Below are positions 63,782-64,000 of a stretch of 64,000 nucleotides of DNA, one piece after another. Origin of the DNA: AC-69 sp050692435 (GTDB lineage: Bacteria; Actinomycetota; UBA4738; HRBIN12). The DNA lies in the NCBI GenBank assembly GCA_050692435.1, contig JBOGVG010000103.1, positions 4,124 through 68,123 of the forward strand, given 5' to 3'. How positions within the stretch are numbered: the first letter of the stretch is position 1; each line of letters starts with the position of its first letter. A program made the translations under genes and the position numbers. A model generated the notes under the pieces. That model did not search any database. It was not told the DNA's origin and was given only the letters and a program-made list of their open reading frames with translations.

Positions 63782-64000
63782 TCACTTCACCAATTCGAAT
63801 CGGAAGTGAGTGGCGCTCGGTGTCTCGATCGAACTTGTCCTCCGCAGTTCGATTCCCTCAGGGTCGAGATCCTCGAAGAGCCGGACACCGCCGCCGAGTA
63901 GTACGGGGACCAGGTGGATCTGCATCTCGTCCAGCAACCCGGCCTTCAGGTACTGCCTCATGATGTTCGCTCCGCCCCAGATGCCGACGTTCTTGTCGCC
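63782..64000 (-). CDS. RibD-C/dihydrofolate reductase-like protein, 3' part
   Basis: The C-terminal 72 residues of a gene that continues beyond the right edge. GDKNVGIWGGANIMRQYLKAGLLDEMQIHLVPVLLGGGVRLFEDL and HFRFELVK at the end are typical of the bacterial dihydrofolate reductase-like/RibD C-terminal family (small NADPH reductases of unknown substrate, common in Actinobacteria). Confidence 0.85.
   Translation of the reverse strand, partial: GDKNVGIWGGANIMRQYLKAGLLDEMQIHLVPVLLGGGVRLFEDLDPEGIELRRTSSIETPSATHFRFELVK

Overview
The window is about 70% GC, densely coded and free of transposases and CRISPR arrays. It looks like the replication-origin region of an uncultured, deep-branching actinobacterium. 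The gene order matches the conserved actinobacterial origin neighbourhood known from Mycobacterium tuberculosis: CCA-adding enzyme, Nudix, DUF6049 protein, MurJ, pseudokinase, SigM-like factor and anti-sigma, TrxB, TrxA, CwlM-like amidase, then ParB, ParA, RsmG, Jag, YidC, YidD, RnpA and RpmH pointing away from DnaA, DnaN, RecF, DUF721 protein, GyrB, GyrA, DUF3566 protein and tRNA-Ile. Nickel superoxide dismutase and possibly F420-linked luciferase-like enzymes also fit an actinobacterium. I cannot place it below phylum level from sequence alone.

Layout. 1-11.4 kb: accessory and stress genes (SDR, MFS exporter, cupin, two lipoproteins, a TusA/DsrE sulfur pair, a secreted LVIVD-repeat protein, a NiSOD/SodX pair, a YchF-like GTPase, a molybdate regulator with a MOT1 transporter, signal peptidase I). 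11.4-23.2 kb: CCA enzyme, PilT, DedA and the murJ/sigM envelope cluster. 23.3-30.7 kb: menaquinone genes (menG, menF, menD, menA, menB, menE), an insertion relative to the M. tuberculosis order; the missing menC lies at 54.6 kb beside a GNAT gene. 30.7-36.6 kb: thioredoxin system, amidase, LLM oxidoreductase, aminotransferase, Ddl. 36.7-42.2 kb: the leftward parB-to-rpmH run, with a parS site at the rsmG start. 42.2-44.0 kb: a probable bipartite oriC with DnaA boxes on both sides of dnaA and a DnaA-box/GC/DnaA-trio element before dnaN. 44.0-53.7 kb: dnaN, recF, gyrB, gyrA, MFS, DUF3566 protein, tRNA-Ile. 56.0-59.5 kb: a protein of seven exact 23-residue repeats, then a MauD/MauE-type disulfide cluster built around a Tat-exported cysteine-rich protein that is not a recognisable methylamine dehydrogenase subunit. 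This is the best candidate for an undescribed system.

At 59,584 there is only the 5' half of a tRNA-Ala gene, cut at the anticodon loop. The remaining 4.4 kb is different in character: frameshifted or truncated genes (PPOX flavoenzyme, methyltransferase, alpha/beta hydrolase, ABATE-type regulator, heavy-metal domain) among a few apparently intact ones (LLM enzyme, RidA, the 3' end of a RibD-C/DHFR-like gene). It looks like an integration or decay zone, or an assembly join.

Regulation. Many transcription units start with a TANNNT box 6-10 nt before an ATG or GTG and no Shine-Dalgarno, the signature of leaderless transcripts; downstream genes are often coupled by ATGA, GTGA or TGATG overlaps. 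Coordinates and translations were read from the sequence; functions are assigned from recognised motifs and family knowledge and were not checked by database search.
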